From positions 4,174,684 to 4,238,683 of the forward strand of contig NZ_CP026004.1 in NCBI RefSeq assembly GCF_003086895.1: a stretch of 64,000 bases of DNA. The letters are read 5' to 3'. This DNA is from Stenotrophomonas sp. ESTM1D_MKCIP4_1. GTDB lineage: Bacteria; Pseudomonadota; Gammaproteobacteria; Xanthomonadales; Xanthomonadaceae. Positions 27,405 to 35,979 of this stretch are shown piece after piece; position 1 is the first letter of the stretch, and the number at the start of each line of letters is the position of its first letter. Made by a program: the position numbers and the translations under genes. The notes beneath the pieces are model-generated. The model was not told the DNA's origin and did not search any database. It saw nothing but the letters and a program-made list of their open reading frames with translations.

Positions 27405-27440
27405 GGAATGCGCGATGACGGCGGGCTGGGTGGCAGGCGG

Positions 27441-27670
27441 CAGCCGAGCATGGCTCGGCTCTACAAAAGCCAGAGTAGTCGAGCGAGCTCGACTCTACGA
27501 CGGGCGCGCTGACGGCGGGTTGGGTCGCAGGGGGCAGCCGAGCATGGCTCGGCTCTACAAAGGCCAGAGCAGTCGAGCGAGCTCGACTCTACGGCGAGGT
27601 GGGTCGCAGGGGCAGCCGAGCAGGGCTCGGCTCTACAAAGGCCAGAGCAGTCGAGCAAGCTCGACTCTAC
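27441..27670. repeat. Composite SMAG array, three tandem doublets
   Basis: Each doublet combines a CAGCCGAGCA.GGCTCGGC element ending CTAC, a short spacer CAAA(A/G)GCCAGAG(T/C), and a AGTCGAGC(G/A)AGCTCGAC element ending CTAC. The doublets occur at about 27441-27498, 27535-27592 and 27613-27670, and the 36-bp spacer between the first two is partly repeated before the third (GGTCGCAGGGG). This indicates duplication of a compound unit, not independent insertions. Confidence 0.85.
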
Positions 27671-27768
27671 GGTGTGCGCGATGAGGGCCGGTTGGGTCGC
27701 AAGCGGCAGTCGGGCAAGCGCGCGGATGGCACGCCGGGCAGGGCCCGGCGTTGCCGTGGGGGCACAGA

Positions 27769-29124
27769 TCAATATTTGCCGTCGAACGCGAAGATCGGCT
27801 TGCGCTGCTTCCATGCCCCGGCGGTGAAATCCGGGAATTCCAACGTCTGGAAGCCGTTGGCAATCGACTGCTCGCTCAACGGGGTGATCGCGCTCCAGGT
27901 CACCGCGTCGTAGATGTCGATCGGCATCGGCGCCTTGGCTTTCAGGGCTTCCACGAAGGCGTGGATGACGAACCAGTCCATGCCGCCGTGGCCGGCGCTG
28001 GCGGCGGTGTCGGCGTTCTGCTTCCACAGCGGGTGCTCGTACTGGTCCTGGTAGGTCTTGAACTCCTCCCACTGGTGCGGCGGGCTGCGGCCTTCGATGT
28101 GGATCGAATGGTTCACGTCCATCCACAGGCCCTTGGTGCCCTGCACGCGGAAGCCCATCGAGTAAGGGCGCGGCAGCGAGGTGTCGTGCTGCAGGAGGAT
28201 GGTCTCGCCGTTTTCGCAGGCCAGGGTGGTGGTAACGATGTCACCCAGCTTGAACTTCACCTTCGTGCTGGGGTGGGTGGTGCCGCCGCTCTTGGCCACG
28301 GTGTAGTCGTGCAGGCCGCGCGCCTTGGTGGCGAACGCATTGATGTGGGTGAAGCGATTGCCGCGGTTGATGCCGGTGTACATCGCGCACGGGCCGATGC
28401 CGTGGCTGGGGTACAGCTCGCCATTGCGCTGCACCGAGTGCTCGGTGCGCCAGCGCGCTTCGCTCCAGCCCTTGGGGCCGAACTCCACGCCGCTGTCGTA
28501 GGGCTGGTTGGGGTCGCCGGAGTTGAACTTCACCCCGCGCAGGTCGTGCTGGTAGCCGGCCTGCAGATGCACCAGTTCGCCGAACAAGCCCTGCCGCACC
28601 ATCTGCAGCGCGGCCATCACGTCGCGGCGGTAGCAGACGTTCTCCAGCAGCATGTACGGCGTGCCGGTGTTGAGCTGGGTCTTCAGCACATCCCAGTGGT
28701 CCTGCAGGGTGATGCCGGCCACCACTTCGCAGCCCACGGCCACGCCGGCCTGCATGGCTGCAATCGCCATCGGCGCGTGGTATTCCCAGGGCGTGGCGAT
28801 GATCACGCCGTCGATGCCTTTCTGTTCCAGCAGGCGCTTCCAGGCGTTGGTGTCGCGGTCCTGGCCGTAGGTCTTCGGCGCGGCCTTGCCGGCCTTGGCC
28901 ACCATGTCCACGGCGCGGCCCAGCATGATCGGCTCGATGTCACACAGCGCGACCACCTCCACATCGTCGCGCCGCACCAGCTCCTTCAGCAGCACCAGGC
29001 CACGCATGCCGGTGCCGATCAGGGCCAGGCGCACCTTGCGGCCGGCCGCCCAGGCGGGGGTCTGCGGCAACAGGCTGCTGGCGGCGACGGCGGCACTGGC
29101 CGCGATGAATTCCCTACGCTTCAT
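27769..29124 (-). CDS. GH109-type NAD-dependent glycosidase (probable alpha-N-acetylgalactosaminidase), Tat-exported
   Basis: 451 residues from ATG 29124, with GGAG nine bases upstream. It begins with a Tat signal (MKRREFIAASAAV...PAWA), so it folds in the cytoplasm with bound NAD and is exported to the periplasm. The Rossmann motif LALIGTGMRGL and the body ATPWEYHAPMAIAAMQAG, EVVAGITLQDHWDVL, QAGYQHDLRGVKFN match the Gfo/Idh/MocA-fold glycosidases of family GH109. Known members release terminal alpha-GalNAc by an NAD-dependent oxidation-elimination mechanism. It is the last gene of a GH31-TonB receptor-GH109 unit opposite a GalNAc catabolic operon, which supports the substrate. A plain oxidoreductase remains possible. 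Confidence 0.83.
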   Translation of the reverse strand: MKRREFIAASAAVAASSLLPQTPAWAAGRKVRLALIGTGMRGLVLLKELVRRDDVEVVALCDIEPIMLGRAVDMVAKAGKAAPKTYGQDRDTNAWKRLLEQKGIDGVIIATPWEYHAPMAIAAMQAGVAVGCEVVAGITLQDHWDVLKTQLNTGTPYMLLENVCYRRDVMAALQMVRQGLFGELVHLQAGYQHDLRGVKFNSGDPNQPYDSGVEFGPKGWSEARWRTEHSVQRNGELYPSHGIGPCAMYTGINRGNRFTHINAFATKARGLHDYTVAKSGGTTHPSTKVKFKLGDIVTTTLACENGETILLQHDTSLPRPYSMGFRVQGTKGLWMDVNHSIHIEGRSPPHQWEEFKTYQDQYEHPLWKQNADTAASAGHGGMDWFVIHAFVEALKAKAPMPIDIYDAVTWSAITPLSEQSIANGFQTLEFPDFTAGAWKQRKPIFAFDGKY

Positions 29125-29189
29125 GGCAAACACTCTCCTCTTGAAGGTGCGCCGGCCACGACCGGCGCACCCGGGTCACACGAACGGAA

Positions 29190-32165
29190 TTACTTGAACC
29201 GGTAGCCGACGGTCACACTGTAGCCGCGGCCGAAGATGGTGGCGTAGTCGCTGGAATCGCCCAGGAAGCTGTTCGGATCGTAGAACGGCAGGCGATCGAA
29301 CAGGTTCTTGACCGTGAAGCTGAGGTTCCAGGCGTCATCAGGGCGCCAGGTGACGCTCAGATTGGCGGTCCACCACGAGGGTGCGCCATCGCACTTGCTG
29401 GCTTCCAGCGCCAGGTAGCCGGCGGTGCACGTCTCCTTGTTGTTGTCCACTTCGTCCACGCGGTCGCGGGCCCACTTGGTGCCGCCCACGTAGTTGACGA
29501 ACATGCTGGTGGTCACCTGCCTGTAGGTCCAGTCGGCGTTGAGCGTGGCGCGCAGGCGCGGGTTGTTGTAGTAGCCCACCACATCGCCGTAGTACCAGCC
29601 GCTCTCGTCATCCATGTAGTAGCGGTTGCGGTTGGCGATGGTGGCGGCCAGGCCGACGTTCAGCCCGCCCCACTCGCCCAGCGAGAAGCGGCCGCGTGCA
29701 TCCACGTCGAAGCCGTCCACCAGGGTCTTGCCGCGGTTCTTGTACTGGCCCACCACGCTGGCCACGTTGCCCACGCTGTAACCGGGCAGCACCGACGGGC
29801 AGCTCACGCCGCTGGCCGGGTCGGCGCACATGGCTGCCAGCTGGGCGAGGTTGGCGCGGTCGGCATCGGTGATCGGCGAACGGGTGGATGAGATGATGTC
29901 GGTGTCGCGGCTGAAATCCGGGGCGACGATTTCGTTGTTGCGGTAGATGAACCAGTAGTCGGCCGACACCGACAGCCAGCTGGCCGGCTCGTAGACGAAG
30001 CCCAGGGTGGCGATCTTGGCCTTCTCCGGCTTCAGGTCCTGGTTGGGCTGGGTCATGCGGGCCACGGTGCGGCTGCAATCGGCATTGGCCAGGCTCTTGC
30101 CCAGGTCCACATCGCCCGCACGCTGCGACTGACGCAGCAGATCGGCAATGGCGTTGGTCTCGGCGCAGCGCACTTCATCGCGGTAGCCACCCAGCTGGGC
30201 GAACACACCGCCGCTGCCCGACTCGGCCAGGCTGGGCGCGCGGAAGCCGGTGGAATAGGTACCGCGCAGCATCAGCTGCTTGAACGCCTGGTACTTGAAG
30301 CCGATCTTCGGCGCGACGTTGGCGCTGAAGTTCGGGTACTTGTCCACGCGCAGCGCCGCGTCCAGTTCCAGCTTGTCGGTGATCGGCGCCACCGTTTCGG
30401 AGAACAACGCATAGGTGTTGCGTGCACCGTCGAACCACGAACCACCCTGCTGGGTGATCAGGCCGGCGGCGGCATCCGGGTTGCCCGGGGTGTAGAAGGT
30501 TTCGCGGCTGGCGTTGAAGCCGAACGCGGCGCGCATCTCACCGGCAGGCAGCTGGAACAGCGGGCCTTCGATCTTGCCGTCCAGGGTGTGCAGGCGCGTC
30601 CAGGACTGGATGTCGAAGGTCGGGAAGGCCTCGCGGATCAGCGCGGCGTTGGCCTCGCTGATCTCGCCGAATTCATAGGCGGGGTGGTCGGAGATGATGA
30701 CGCGGCCGGTGCCCGGATCCACCGAGTACGGGCCAAACGCCTTCTCGAAGCCCTTCAGGTTGACGTTGATGGTCTGGTAGGTGGTGGAGTGCGTGCCGGC
30801 CGTGGCAAAGGCGGTTTCCCAGTTCCAGTCGCCGACGTTGCCACGCGCACCAGTCAGCACGCGGTAGCTCTGGTCGGTGTTGCGCTGGCCGAAGTAGTTG
30901 GCGCCGGCATCCTGCAGCAGGTACTGCAGGCCGACCACGCCGCCCATCATCGCCTTCAGTTCGGGGCTGGCGTGGTTGTATTCGTTGTTCGGGCCCAGGT
31001 ACGGGTACAGGAACTGGTTGACCGAGGTGCCGGTATCGCGCGAGAACCAGCTGCTGGGATTGCCGGTGGTGGTGCCGTAGGTGCGCGGCGTGCCGCCGTT
31101 GGCGCGCAGGTCGATGTCGGTGTACGTGGCCTCGGCAAAGATCTCGGTGTTGTCGCCCACCAGGAAGGTGCCGTTGAGGTAGGCGGTGTTGCGCTCGGAC
31201 TTGGCGCCGGCATCGATCTCGTTGTTCATCCACGTTTCCCAGACGCAGCTGGGGCCGGCGGCCTGGCCCTGCAGTACGTTCTGGCAGCCCGGTGCGGCTT
31301 CCTGCACGCGGCGGCCGGTGACCGGATCGAAGGCGAAGTAGGTGCCCGGATTGAACTGGCCCGGCTTGCTGCCCACGCCCAGGCGCAGGCCGCTGAGGTA
31401 ATTGGGGTTGTTGACGTAGTACTGGTCGGGGCGCTTGTCGTAGAAATCGCTGAGCGGAATCGCGTCGCGGCGGTACATGTTCACCGCGCCATAGACGTTG
31501 AAGCGGTTCTCGGTCAGGTCACCGAAGCCAGCGGTGATGCTGGCCTGGCGCTCGCCGTAGGAGTCGATGCGCGAGGATGTGTCGTTGGTGAAGTTGATCT
31601 CCGCGCCCTGGAAATTGCGCTTGGTGATCACATTGATGACGCCGGCCACCGCATCGGTGCCGTACACCGCCGAGGCACCATCGGTCAGCACTTCCATGCG
31701 CTCGATGGCTGCGGCCGGGATCGCATCGATGTTGACGAACTGGGTCTGGAAGCCCGCCGGTGCGCCGTAGTACGACAGGCGGCGACCGTTCAACAGCACC
31801 AGCGTGCCCTGCGCACCCAGGCCACGCAGATTGGCCTGCGAGGCGCCGTCCGAACCAGTGAACAGCGAGCGCGAATCCTGCTGCGCGGGCCGTGCGGCCG
31901 GCAGGTTGTCCAGCACCTGCAGCAGCGTGCGCGCACCCATGTTCTGGATGTCCTGCTTGCTGATCACCTGCACCGGCGATGCGGTTTCAACGTCGGTGCG
32001 GCGGATGTTGGAACCGGTGACCTCGATGCGGGCCAGGTCGGTGGCGTTGTCCTTGCTGTCCTGGGCGGCAGCAGGCAGGGCGATCGACAGCAGCACGCCG
32101 GCGATGGCCAGCGACAGCGGGGCGAAGGAACGACAGGGCGGACGGGGGTGGCGTGCGGGCAACAT
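29190..32165 (-). CDS. TonB-dependent receptor of the GalNAc locus
   Basis: 991 residues from ATG 32165, where GGAGAG precedes at proper spacing. Signal peptide ending PAAAQD, TonB-box-like region ARIEVTGSNIRR, plug domain (VQVISKQDIQNMGARTLLQV, LRGLGAQGTLVLLNGRRLS, IERMEVLTDGASAVYGTDAV), and a 22-strand-type barrel ending in SVTVGYRFK. It should import GalNAc-containing oligosaccharides over the outer membrane, judging from flanking GH31-like and GH109-like genes on the same strand (131 and 65 bp away). The Asn/Tyr-rich extracellular loops and SusC-like absence of a carboxypeptidase extension are typical of proteobacterial sugar receptors. Confidence 0.9.
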   Translation of the reverse strand: MLPARHPRPPCRSFAPLSLAIAGVLLSIALPAAAQDSKDNATDLARIEVTGSNIRRTDVETASPVQVISKQDIQNMGARTLLQVLDNLPAARPAQQDSRSLFTGSDGASQANLRGLGAQGTLVLLNGRRLSYYGAPAGFQTQFVNIDAIPAAAIERMEVLTDGASAVYGTDAVAGVINVITKRNFQGAEINFTNDTSSRIDSYGERQASITAGFGDLTENRFNVYGAVNMYRRDAIPLSDFYDKRPDQYYVNNPNYLSGLRLGVGSKPGQFNPGTYFAFDPVTGRRVQEAAPGCQNVLQGQAAGPSCVWETWMNNEIDAGAKSERNTAYLNGTFLVGDNTEIFAEATYTDIDLRANGGTPRTYGTTTGNPSSWFSRDTGTSVNQFLYPYLGPNNEYNHASPELKAMMGGVVGLQYLLQDAGANYFGQRNTDQSYRVLTGARGNVGDWNWETAFATAGTHSTTYQTINVNLKGFEKAFGPYSVDPGTGRVIISDHPAYEFGEISEANAALIREAFPTFDIQSWTRLHTLDGKIEGPLFQLPAGEMRAAFGFNASRETFYTPGNPDAAAGLITQQGGSWFDGARNTYALFSETVAPITDKLELDAALRVDKYPNFSANVAPKIGFKYQAFKQLMLRGTYSTGFRAPSLAESGSGGVFAQLGGYRDEVRCAETNAIADLLRQSQRAGDVDLGKSLANADCSRTVARMTQPNQDLKPEKAKIATLGFVYEPASWLSVSADYWFIYRNNEIVAPDFSRDTDIISSTRSPITDADRANLAQLAAMCADPASGVSCPSVLPGYSVGNVASVVGQYKNRGKTLVDGFDVDARGRFSLGEWGGLNVGLAATIANRNRYYMDDESGWYYGDVVGYYNNPRLRATLNADWTYRQVTTSMFVNYVGGTKWARDRVDEVDNNKETCTAGYLALEASKCDGAPSWWTANLSVTWRPDDAWNLSFTVKNLFDRLPFYDPNSFLGDSSDYATIFGRGYSVTVGYRFK

Positions 32166-32296
32166 CGGGGTTCTCTCCTGGCAGGGGTGCGCGGCGGGTG
32201 GGCGGCGCGAAAGCGATTGGCGGGCAAAACGCTCCCGGGCCACGGCTCGGAAGCCGTAGTCGGAATGGGCGGGGGAGGAGCGGTGTTACGTAGGGG

Positions 32297-35200
32297 TCAT
32301 GGGGCGACGATGCTGGCGGAGTCGCCCTCCTGGCCGATCAGCACGGCGTTGGCCCAGTTGGCGCAGACCTGGGCGGGTTGGCTGCCCTGCGCACCCAGCG
32401 TGCGCAGGCTCAGGGTGGAAAGACCACGGATGTCCAGTTCCGGTTTGACCACGCCGGGCGCCTTCACCAGGCCGCTGTCGTACAGCAGGTGGCCGTCGCC
32501 CCAGACCTGGAACTGCAGGCCACCGGCAGCGCGGCAGGCATCGTCGATGCCGAGATCGGCGCGCAGCAGTTTCCAGCCACCCTGCAGGCGCAGGTCGATG
32601 CGGCTGTTGGCACCCACGCCCAGGCCGCGGCGGAACTGCAGGCCGTTCATGCGCAGGCCGGCGCCGCCACGGAAGGACTGGTCAGCGCGTACCTGGCTGG
32701 CCAGCGCGGCCGGCACCGGCAGCTCGGAGAGATAGCGCTGCCGGGCCGGTCGCTCCGGTTCCTGGTGTTCGAGGATGTGGAAGGTGGCCAGCGCGATGGG
32801 ACCGACATCGCGCGGCTGCAGTGCATCGAACGCGCGGGCGCTGCCTTGGGCTGCCGTGACCATCGGATCGGTGCTGCTGGCCCCATCGCCTTCCGGGTTC
32901 TGCACGCTGAGCACGCGGAAGCGCAGCAGGCGGCCGGCATGGGCCGGGAAGTCGATGCGCTGCACGCCCTCCTTCAGCTGCAGGCGGCCACGGGCGATGG
33001 GCTCGCCCCACTCGCCATTGCTGTCGCCCAGGTACACCTCGTAATCGCGTACCTGGCCGTGCTTCCAGTTCTTGTCGTTGCGCGGTGCGATCTCGATGCC
33101 GTCGATCATCTTCCGCTCACCAAAGCCGACCACCCACTCATGCGCGCCCGTGCGCACGGCCTGGTTGCGCACGCTGCGGAACCAGGTGTTGGGGTCGTCA
33201 TCGAACGCGTTTTCCAGGGCGTGGCCGGGTTCCTCCGCCGGGCGGTTGACCACCAGCAGACTGTCGGCCGGCAGTTCCCGGCCCAGCACTGGTGCCGCCG
33301 GGAACACATCGTCGGCGGCTGCAGCAGCCACGGCGAAGTCGAGCTGCAGCTGCAACGGCTGGCGGATGTCCTGGGTGGCGGTGCGCACATGCAGCGTGCC
33401 GCGGCGTTCGCCGGCGTCGTAGTACCAGCCTTCGCTGGCGCTGTTGAATGCGGCGGCATCGGCCAGCGCCGGCAGCGCGCGGCCGCCGGCCTGCACCGCA
33501 CGCGGCGCCTGCCGGCTCAGCACGCGCAGGCCGTAGCGGCGCTGTGCCAACTGGCCGCTGTAGCTGCCCTGCACCGGGTCGATCTGCACCTGCACCGGGC
33601 CACTGCCCTGTGCCGGGGCCTGCACGCGCACGACCTGCGTACTCGACTCGCCCTTCTGGTAGCGGCGGGTGGTGCCATCGTCTTCGTACAGCGTGTACTG
33701 CGCATCACCCTGCGGGTAGAGATCGAAGGTCACTTCATCGAGGGGCTTTTCACCATCGAACAGCATCGTGGGATACATCGGCAGGATGGCGCCGGCACGC
33801 ACGAACACCGGCAGCGTGGCCAGGTCCACCTGGCGATCAAGCTGCAGGCCATCCGCGCCGGCCTGCACGCGGCGGCCATCCCAGTAGTCGATCCAGCCGC
33901 CGGCCGGCAGATGGATGTCACGGCGCCAGCCGCGGCTGGCAGCCTGGCTGCGGTACACCGGCGCCACCAGCAGATCGCGGCCGAGCAGGAACTGGTATTT
34001 GTAGGTCTCATCCTGCGCATGCGGATCGCGCGGGTTGTCCCACATCAGCCCACGCACCGGCGGTGCGCCGGTCTGCGCGGCCTCGTGCACCAGCCCGTAC
34101 ATGTACGGGGTCAGGCGCATTTTCAGCTTCAGGTAATCGCGGTTGATGCTGCGGTACGGCTCGTCGTACCACCATGGGTGCTTGCGCGCGTTCGACGACC
34201 AGCCGCTCATGCCCATCAGCACCGGGGTGAACGCTTTCCACTGCAGGTCCCGGGTGAAGGTCTCGGCGCTGCCGCCGAAGATCGCATCCACATCGCCGCT
34301 GGCGTAGGCCATGCCGGACAGGCCCGAGCCGACCAGGGTCGGCACGTGCCAGCGGATGTAATCCCAGCTGCTGCTCTGGTCGCCGGTCCACGCCACCGCG
34401 TAGCGCTGGATGCCGGCCCAGCCCATCACCGTCCACAGGAACGGGCGTGAATCGGAATTGTCGAGGATGCCGTTGAACGCCTGGCGGTTGGCATCCATCG
34501 CGAACTGGTAGCCCTTGCCGGTCCAGGCGACGTCCAGTTTCTGCACGCGGCTGCCGGCCTTGCCCACTTCCCAGGCGATCTTGTCCACGCCGTTCTCGGT
34601 CCACAGGCCGGTACGGAAGCCGTACTTCGCCAGTCCCTGCACGGTCTCCGGCAGCTTCTGGTAGCCGCAGCCATAGCCATCGTTGGGCAGGATCCAGCCG
34701 CCCGGCATGTCATGGTCGCGGTACTGCCTGGCCACGCTGTCGATCACATCGGGCGTGGTGCCGGAGGGGCCGTCGCTCCAGCCTTCGGGCACGGTGCCGG
34801 GCTTTTTGCTGTTGTCGGCGTCGTTGTAGCAGTCGGCATCGCCGTAGGAGAGCGCCCAGCGCGCGATCATGTTCGGGCGGCCGGTCAGCTGGGTGTAGCG
34901 CTCGATCAGCTTCGGCAGATCGGCACCGACGAAGTAGTAGGCGTCGAAGCGGTCTTCGCGGTGCAGCAGGGTGGCCTGGTCGGGCTGGCGCAGGTCGTAG
35001 CTGCCATCGCTCCAGGTGTTGCGCAGCATGCCCCAGCCTCGGCTGCTGAGCAGCATCGGCGCCGGGCTCGGGCGATCGCCTTCTTCCCAGCCACCGGAAT
35101 AGGACACGTCCAGTTCGCGGCCCTTGAACTGGTAGCGACCGTTCTGCTGGCCGCCGCCGTAATAGCCTTCGTCGGCCTGCGAGGACAGCACCTGCACACT

Positions 35201-35677
35201 CTGCGCGGCATCCAGGTCCAGCGGCTGCCGTTCCTGCCACAGGGCGATGGGCTGGCCGTTGTCCAGCCGTTCCAGGCTCAGAAGCAGCGGCTGCCGCTGC
35301 ACGTGCAGCACCAGCGCCGCGGTGCGCACGCGGATCTCCTGCGCGTCCTCTTCCAGCGTGGCCTGCACGTTCGCCTTTGGCTGCGCCAGCACGATCGGCG
35401 CAGCCTTGTCGCCCGGCCCGCTCAGCGTGCCCTTGCGGCCGGCCTGCACGCGGAGGATGTCGGCCGCCGGCAGTTCAATGCGGATGCGTGCACCGCTGTC
35501 GGTCTGCAGGTCCCAGCCCTGCACGCCGTCACCACTGTCACGGGCGCTGACCGAACGCAGGTTGCCGACCGGTTCGGCCTGGGCCGATGTCGTTGCCAGC
35601 AGCAGGGCCGGCAGCAGGGCCAGCAACAGCGGCGAACGACGAATGCGGTTCTCCACACGAACTCCCAACCCGTTCAT
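32297..35677 (-). CDS. Exported GH31-type glycosidase with F5/8C and NPCBM-type C-terminal domains (probable alpha-N-acetylgalactosaminidase)
   Basis: 1126 residues. ATG 35677 is given; GTG 35656 with GGGAG upstream gives an equally good signal peptide (MENRIRRSPLLLALLPALLL...). The catalytic barrel (about residues 250-560) has the likely nucleophile Asp382 in QKLDVAWTGKGYQFAMD and acid/base Asp433 in VAWTGDQSSSWDYIRWH. A DUF5110-like beta region follows, then a discoidin/CBM32-like domain (about 795-930: HALENAFDDDPNTWF, EWVVGFGERKMIDGIEI) and an NPCBM-like end (LGVGANSRIDLRL...). The nucleophile context KLDVAW rather than the classical DMNE suggests the GH31 subgroup that cuts alpha-GalNAc; the divergent GalNAc operon agrees. 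Alpha-galactosidase or glucosidase activity is the alternative. Confidence 0.8.
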   Translation of the reverse strand: MNGLGVRVENRIRRSPLLLALLPALLLATTSAQAEPVGNLRSVSARDSGDGVQGWDLQTDSGARIRIELPAADILRVQAGRKGTLSGPGDKAAPIVLAQPKANVQATLEEDAQEIRVRTAALVLHVQRQPLLLSLERLDNGQPIALWQERQPLDLDAAQSVQVLSSQADEGYYGGGQQNGRYQFKGRELDVSYSGGWEEGDRPSPAPMLLSSRGWGMLRNTWSDGSYDLRQPDQATLLHREDRFDAYYFVGADLPKLIERYTQLTGRPNMIARWALSYGDADCYNDADNSKKPGTVPEGWSDGPSGTTPDVIDSVARQYRDHDMPGGWILPNDGYGCGYQKLPETVQGLAKYGFRTGLWTENGVDKIAWEVGKAGSRVQKLDVAWTGKGYQFAMDANRQAFNGILDNSDSRPFLWTVMGWAGIQRYAVAWTGDQSSSWDYIRWHVPTLVGSGLSGMAYASGDVDAIFGGSAETFTRDLQWKAFTPVLMGMSGWSSNARKHPWWYDEPYRSINRDYLKLKMRLTPYMYGLVHEAAQTGAPPVRGLMWDNPRDPHAQDETYKYQFLLGRDLLVAPVYRSQAASRGWRRDIHLPAGGWIDYWDGRRVQAGADGLQLDRQVDLATLPVFVRAGAILPMYPTMLFDGEKPLDEVTFDLYPQGDAQYTLYEDDGTTRRYQKGESSTQVVRVQAPAQGSGPVQVQIDPVQGSYSGQLAQRRYGLRVLSRQAPRAVQAGGRALPALADAAAFNSASEGWYYDAGERRGTLHVRTATQDIRQPLQLQLDFAVAAAAADDVFPAAPVLGRELPADSLLVVNRPAEEPGHALENAFDDDPNTWFRSVRNQAVRTGAHEWVVGFGERKMIDGIEIAPRNDKNWKHGQVRDYEVYLGDSNGEWGEPIARGRLQLKEGVQRIDFPAHAGRLLRFRVLSVQNPEGDGASSTDPMVTAAQGSARAFDALQPRDVGPIALATFHILEHQEPERPARQRYLSELPVPAALASQVRADQSFRGGAGLRMNGLQFRRGLGVGANSRIDLRLQGGWKLLRADLGIDDACRAAGGLQFQVWGDGHLLYDSGLVKAPGVVKPELDIRGLSTLSLRTLGAQGSQPAQVCANWANAVLIGQEGDSASIVAP

Positions 35678-35979
35678 CGGGCATTCCGAAAGCAGTTGCG
35701 GCCGACTCTAGGGCAGTGATTCGAAAGATGTCAATAAATTGAAAGTAAAAAGGAAGATATTTTTCCGCAAACGAAAGTTTGTGCGTCGCAGTACTTTGTG
35801 TCACCCCGCCAGATCGCCTGTTCAGCATGCTGCGATACCGCATTCCGCCACTACTTTCGATTCGCAACCGGCACCCTCCGGCGTGCATGACATCACCGCC
35901 TTTTCTTTCTTTTTGCTTTCGATGTTTGACATTCCGAAAGAAAACGAAGAAGGTGCGCTGGCCCAACTGGAACCTCCGA
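35678..35979. promoter_or_regulatory. Divergent control region of the GalNAc locus with candidate AgaR boxes
   Basis: Seven GAAAG/CTTTC boxes lie in about 220 bp: 35723, 35741, 35773 (GAAAG), 35854, 35905, 35916 (CTTTC) and 35936 (GAAAG). A minus-strand TTGACA (35734 to 35729) and a plus-strand TTGACA (35926-35931) each carry one such box in the 17-bp spacer behind them. The stretch 35901-35920 (TTTTCTTTCTTTTTGCTTTC) resembles the TTTC-repeat operators of the DeoR-type repressor AgaR. The agaR-like gene lies in the plus-strand operon. Proposed -10 hexamers are weak. Confidence 0.6.

Larger units (their letters stand above)
27294..27768. other. Repeat-filled gap behind the GH109-type gene
   Basis: About 475 bases without a gene. 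It holds a single SMAG element at 27381-27404 and a composite threefold SMAG array at 27441-27670. The last 100 bases before the GH109-type stop contain GC-rich, hairpin-prone DNA. Confidence 0.7.

Noticed and set aside
30588..34450. Very long plus-strand open frames opposite the TonB receptor and the GH31-type gene
   Set aside because: They are antisense shadows: low-complexity Arg/Gly/His-rich translations in GC-rich DNA, while the minus strand encodes full domains.
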